From NCBI GenBank assembly GCA_027475525.1, contig JAMWFC010000117.1, positions 1,164,183 to 1,228,182 on the forward strand: 64,000 nt of DNA, in the 5' to 3' direction. Each line of letters opens with the position of its first letter. The stretch's first letter is position 1. The position numbers were made by a program, and so were the translations under genes. This DNA is from Macrolepiota albuminosa. Lineage: Eukaryota > Basidiomycota > Agaricomycetes > Agaricales > Agaricaceae. Positions 60,901 through 64,000 of this stretch are shown piece by piece. The notes under the pieces were generated by a model. That model did no database searches, was not told the origin of the DNA, and was given only the letters and a program-made list of their open reading frames with translations.

Positions 60901-61662
60901 GGAATATATCTGGCTGAGACTTGAGCCAAGAACGATGTCATCTTCCTGAGACTCAATACTCTTATAGTCACGACTGTTTTCCCCAGCTCGTCCTTGTTCC
61001 ACAGCCACTTCACCCATAACCTCTGTGAGTCGTGGCATGCCTGGAGCACCTGCCAGCACAAGTCCGATTCCAACCACGGCAGGCTCTAGATGGTGCTTGA
61101 CCTTCCGACGCGCGAATCTCGATTGTGCGCGGAGAGCCAGGCCACCGTACGGCCCCGTGATGGGCGGTGGTATGTCGTTGAATATTATCTCATGACAGGT
61201 ATGCAAGACACGTTGGCAAATAGCAAAGGATGGAGAATGGGGTCCACGGATTGACACGTCACGGAGAGCTGCTTGCATGAACCACAAGGTCTACAGAAGA
61301 AACGCGTTGAAGGACGCTGAAAGGACCTGTTTGCGGATCACTCACGGTCATGGCAATGTGGGTAGATCGCTGAGCAATCTCCACTACAAAGCATTCTAGG
61401 GCTCTGGACCTGGAAGGCCTTGTGACGAGGAGATGGCTGAGGGTGACTGTGAGAAGAGATCTGAAGGTTTGCGAGATATAGCAGACCATATGAAACCCCA
61501 GACTTCGCGTAGTTCGCGGGTGTCGAGCTGTTTGAGGCGTGAAGTGAGGTAATAAGTTATTCCTATATTGTCTGCGTAGACGAGCAGATAGCGGAGGGCG
61601 ACATGGACGGAGAAGAAGGAGGGAGAAAGGAAGAGGCGGAGGAGGAGGGCATGAGAGGGCAT
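57907..61662 (-). CDS. PIK1: Phosphatidylinositol 4-kinase (Pik1/PI4K-beta type)
   Basis: Makes PI4P at the Golgi and in the nucleus for secretion. Start at 61662 (MPSHALLLRLFLSPSFFSVH), continuing VALRYLLVYADNIGITYYLT and ELREVWGFI, the lipid-kinase-unique helical region, then ALECFVVEIAQRSTHIAMT and LWFMQAALRDVSI. A long acidic and Ser-rich linker follows (about 59100-61000). The kinase lobe begins around HRIVRIPPGESVVLNSAERA and PYLLYIEIL; catalytic motifs are ASWDCVSVIVKTGDDLRQEQ, VLQVKDRHNGNILLDREGHL (catalytic loop DRHNGN) and IHIDFGFILSNTPGNIGFEA (metal-binding DFG). The last residues are HWTRLYDSFQYYSQSIL, stop at 57907-57909. Complete; divergent from OST3 with 109 bp between starts. 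Confidence 0.94.
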
Positions 61663-61771
61663 GCCAGATCAATGCATCCGCCCAAATCTTGACACCAATA
61701 CCGCTTCCCCATTTGGACACGCGCCGCAATCTTACATACACGTCGCAATCTTCCACGTCGACTCCATCAGC

Positions 61772-62969
61772 ATGAACATCCTCCTCGCCATCCTCCCTCT
61801 CCTCCCTCTCTGCCTGGCCGCCAGGCAAGACCCTATTCAGCAGCTTTCAGAGCTCGCTGCTGCCGGCAATGGTCTTATCAAACTCGACAGCAACACCTTC
61901 GACCTCTTGACGTCCCCACAGCGTACTTGGTCCGTCTCGGTCCAAATGACCGCCTTGGAATCAAGGCGAAAATGCACGCCTTGCAAGTGAGCCATGTTGC
62001 TACCATTTTCTTGCCAGACCCAACACTCGACAGGGAGTTTGACCCCTCGTGGAACGCCGTCGCGAAAGCTTGGGCCACTGTTCCCCAACCACACCGGGAT
62101 CAGCATTTCTTTGCTACTCTGGATTTTGACAACGGACAGACCACCTTCCAAAAGGTAACAATCGAATAGGCCACTATGAAAGCTAAAACTTAACCGTTCT
62201 TTAGCTTGGTCTTCAATCTGCCCCAGTCGTTTTCGTATACCCCGCAGCACAAGGTCCTCGCGCGCCTGCCAATGGGAAGACATCTCCCTCTAAATACGAT
62301 TTCAGCAAGTAAGTCCTCTCTATACTCCTTTTTCCACGTCTAACTTGGAATTTTGGTAGTGGCTTCGATCCTGCGCCCCTTGCTGAGAGTCTTTCAAAGC
62401 ACACACCCATTCCGATCCCTTACACCGACCCCATTGATTGGGCTCGTTATATCTTAATGCTCCTCGGAAGCTTGGGTTTTCTTTTTGTTCTCCGTTATAT
62501 TTCCCCCGTCGTACAGAATCGCTGGACATGGGCCATACTCACTGTTGGCACTTCCCTCATCATGACATCTGGATACATGTTCTGTCGCATCCGTGGTATG
62601 CCGTCCAGTGGGAGTAATGGAAACTGGATCGCCGCTGGTTTCCAGAACCAGTTTGGCCAAGAAGTCAATGTCGTTGCCAGCCTGTGTTCGTCCCATCTTC
62701 CTTCCGTCATTGGAACATCTTATATAAATCATTTCTCAGACGGACTTTTATCTCTCTCTTTTCTTATGCTTGTTATCGTCGTGCCCTATCAAACTTCACC
62801 TTCTCGCCAAAGGGTCCAAGTGTACCTCTGGACAGGAGTTTTTGTTGTTGTTTATTCGGTCCTGGTATCCATGTTCAGAGTCAAAAATCGGGGTTAGTCA
62901 TGACCAGATTTGCCGCACAAAGATTTTACTAACAAGAAATTAGCCTATCCCTTCAAGCTATTCCTGTAA
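61772..62969 (+). CDS. OST3: Oligosaccharyltransferase subunit Ost3/Ost6
   Basis: ER membrane subunit with a lumenal thioredoxin-like domain that holds nascent chains during N-glycosylation. Start at 61772 gives the signal peptide MNILLAILPLLPLCLAARQD. The lumenal part reads QLSELAAAGNGLIKLDSNTF, TSPQRTWSVSVQMTAL and the redox motif KCTPCK, with CPTC-like spacing intact, then EFDPSWNAVAKAWATV, HFFATLDFDNGQTTFQKLGL and SAPVVFVYPAAQGPRAPANG. Four membrane segments follow, beginning YILMLLGSLGFLFVLRYISP and WTWAILTVGTSLIMTSGYMF; the lumenal loop IRGMPSSGSNGNWIAAGFQN is typical of the family. Final exon AYPFKLFL, stop at 62967-62969. Complete. Confidence 0.94.
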
Positions 62970-63096
62970 CGGGAAACTCGTGTATATATATGCCAATTGC
63001 AACTCTTACTGTCAGATTATCGGGAAAAACTAATTACATAAACACCAATCGAAGCGTAAGTATGCAGACGATTGAAATAAAATGATGTGCAAGTAT

Positions 63097-64000
63097 CTAT
63101 GTAGCGTTTTCTTGCTGGAAAACATCGACGTAACGGTTACGAATGTTTCTCCTAGATGTTTGTGATGTCGGGCGGCCAGGCGGCGGACCTGAAGGTGCCA
63201 ACCTCGTTCCAGTGGGCGTGCTGGGAGCAGATTCTGGGGTAGGAACCAAGGTTGATCGCATACGCGGCGTGGTCCTGCTTGGAGGTGATGTATCAACATC
63301 GGTGGCAGATGTTGAGCGATTTGGAGGCCGAGACTCGGGGGGACCTAGCGGACGGGGACCAGTCATCGCGGGAGACGCAGTCTGGGCTCGCATTGGTGGC
63401 GGTGGAGGAGTCGCCTTCACTGCCTCAGTGCCACCAGCCTAGAAATAATGACCATTACCATCGGAAACCTTCGTGCTTACAAGAATACACACCTTATTTA
63501 CCCACTGCTTCAATTCTTTGTCGTAGTAAAAAGTAGATTCTTCTCCCAGGCTTGCCTTGATTGGTCCAGGTGTATCGCTCTTCTTCCACCAACGGCTGAA
63601 CCAGCCAGGCGTGGGTGGAGGTTTGTTCTCTGTGACAAGGACAGTCAGCTTTATTTTTCATGATCATGACAATCGCATTGACCTTCTGCAGGCGGTGATA
63701 CAGTCTTGGCAGGTTCAGGATTGGTAGCAGATGTTGTTCCATTATTATTATGTGACAGTTCCCTCTTGGTTTCTCGTTGGGTCTTGATGGAAGAATTGCC
63801 AAAGCCCAGATCCTCTTCGTTGTCGTCTAGATTCGACAAAGTTTGGACCGAAGTCTGAGACGACGAAGTTTGAGGTGCAATTGAGTAGGATGTATTGTCC
63901 ATGAGCGAAATGAAACCGTCCGACGACTGAGAGGGCGATATAGCACCTTCATTAACACGCATTAATGTAGAGACTGTCGGCGTAGCTGTGGCAGGGCCTT
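63097..64000 (-). CDS. SEC16: COPII coat assembly protein Sec16, C-terminal part (runs off right edge)
   Basis: Only the last exons are inside the window. They encode a Ser/Gln/Asn-rich linker (FISLMDNTSYSIAPQTSSSQ, NLDDNEEDLGFGNSSI), then WFSRWWKKSDTPGPIKASLG, EESTFYYDKELKQWVNKAGG, which is the characteristic conserved end of Sec16 that contacts Sec23, and a long Pro/Ser/Thr-rich tail (TPPPPPMRAQTASPAMTGPR) ending RYVDVFQQENAT, stop at 63097-63099. Sec16 scaffolds ER exit sites. The amino part and the central ACE1-binding domain lie beyond 64000. Confidence 0.85.

Overview
The window is nuclear DNA of a filamentous basidiomycete, most likely a mushroom-forming agaricomycete. Genes are split by many 45-65 bp GT-AG introns (a few GC-AG), packed on both strands with short divergent promoters, and the proteins are those of a fungal housekeeping chromosome: FKS-type glucan synthase, Pmp3/UPF0057, GT15 mannosyltransferases, PNGase A and the trifunctional C1-THF synthase. 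About 29 protein-coding genes and one intron-containing tRNA-Ile(UAU) can be supported. No CRISPR array, transposon, integrase or prokaryote-like gene block was seen.

Layout. 0.3-6.2 kb: 1,3-beta-glucan synthase (-). 6.3-9.6 kb: a leucine-rich unknown (+) and a PTC7-type mitochondrial PP2C (+). 9.8-16.2 kb: dipeptidyl peptidase III (-), an FAD monooxygenase (+) and a membrane-anchored TPR protein resembling Mgr3 (-). 16.5-22.7 kb: a secreted GH5-like protein that has lost both catalytic glutamates (+) and the TFIIH helicase XPD/Rad3 (+). 23.3-27.7 kb: the i-AAA protease Yme1 (-), head-to-head with a GCIP-family gene (+). 27.9-34.2 kb: an unknown nuclear protein (-), fructose-1,6-bisphosphatase (-), a four-finger C2H2 factor (-) and a UPF0057 membrane protein with a long basic tail (+). 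34.6-39.8 kb: two tandem PNGase A genes (+). 40.0-51.5 kb: C1-THF synthase (-), Mge1/GrpE (+), mitochondrial PheRS (-), a coiled-coil membrane protein (-), a Nur1-like nuclear-rim protein (+) and a CCCH/coiled-coil protein (+). 51.6-64 kb: tRNA-Ile(UAU), Tom40 (-), two tandem KRE2/MNT1 mannosyltransferases (+), PI4-kinase Pik1 (-), Ost3/Ost6 (+) and the C-terminus of Sec16 (-, running off the edge).

Two themes recur. Many genes serve mitochondria (PTC7-like, Mgr3-like, Yme1, Mge1, MSF1, Tom40). Many others serve the secretory pathway, glycans or cell wall (FKS, GH5-like, PNGase A x2, KTR x2, Ost3, Pik1, Sec16). I infer no operon-like coordination, though several divergent promoters carry CACGTG boxes.

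The strongest unexplained structure is not biological. At least 14 unrelated places carry a perfect tandem duplication of exactly 77 bp. Where the join lies in coding sequence, one base is usually missing at the join or within about 77 bp to its right. This fits failed merging at allelic bubbles in a k=77 de Bruijn assembly of a heterozygous (probably dikaryotic) sample. These joins break FKS, the C2H2 factor, PNGase A, C1-THF synthase, the coiled-coil membrane gene and the CCCH gene on paper, so those genes should not be called pseudogenes. I found no convincing new biological system. The best biological leads are the catalytically degenerate GH5-like protein and the altered hot-spot 1 of the glucan synthase.
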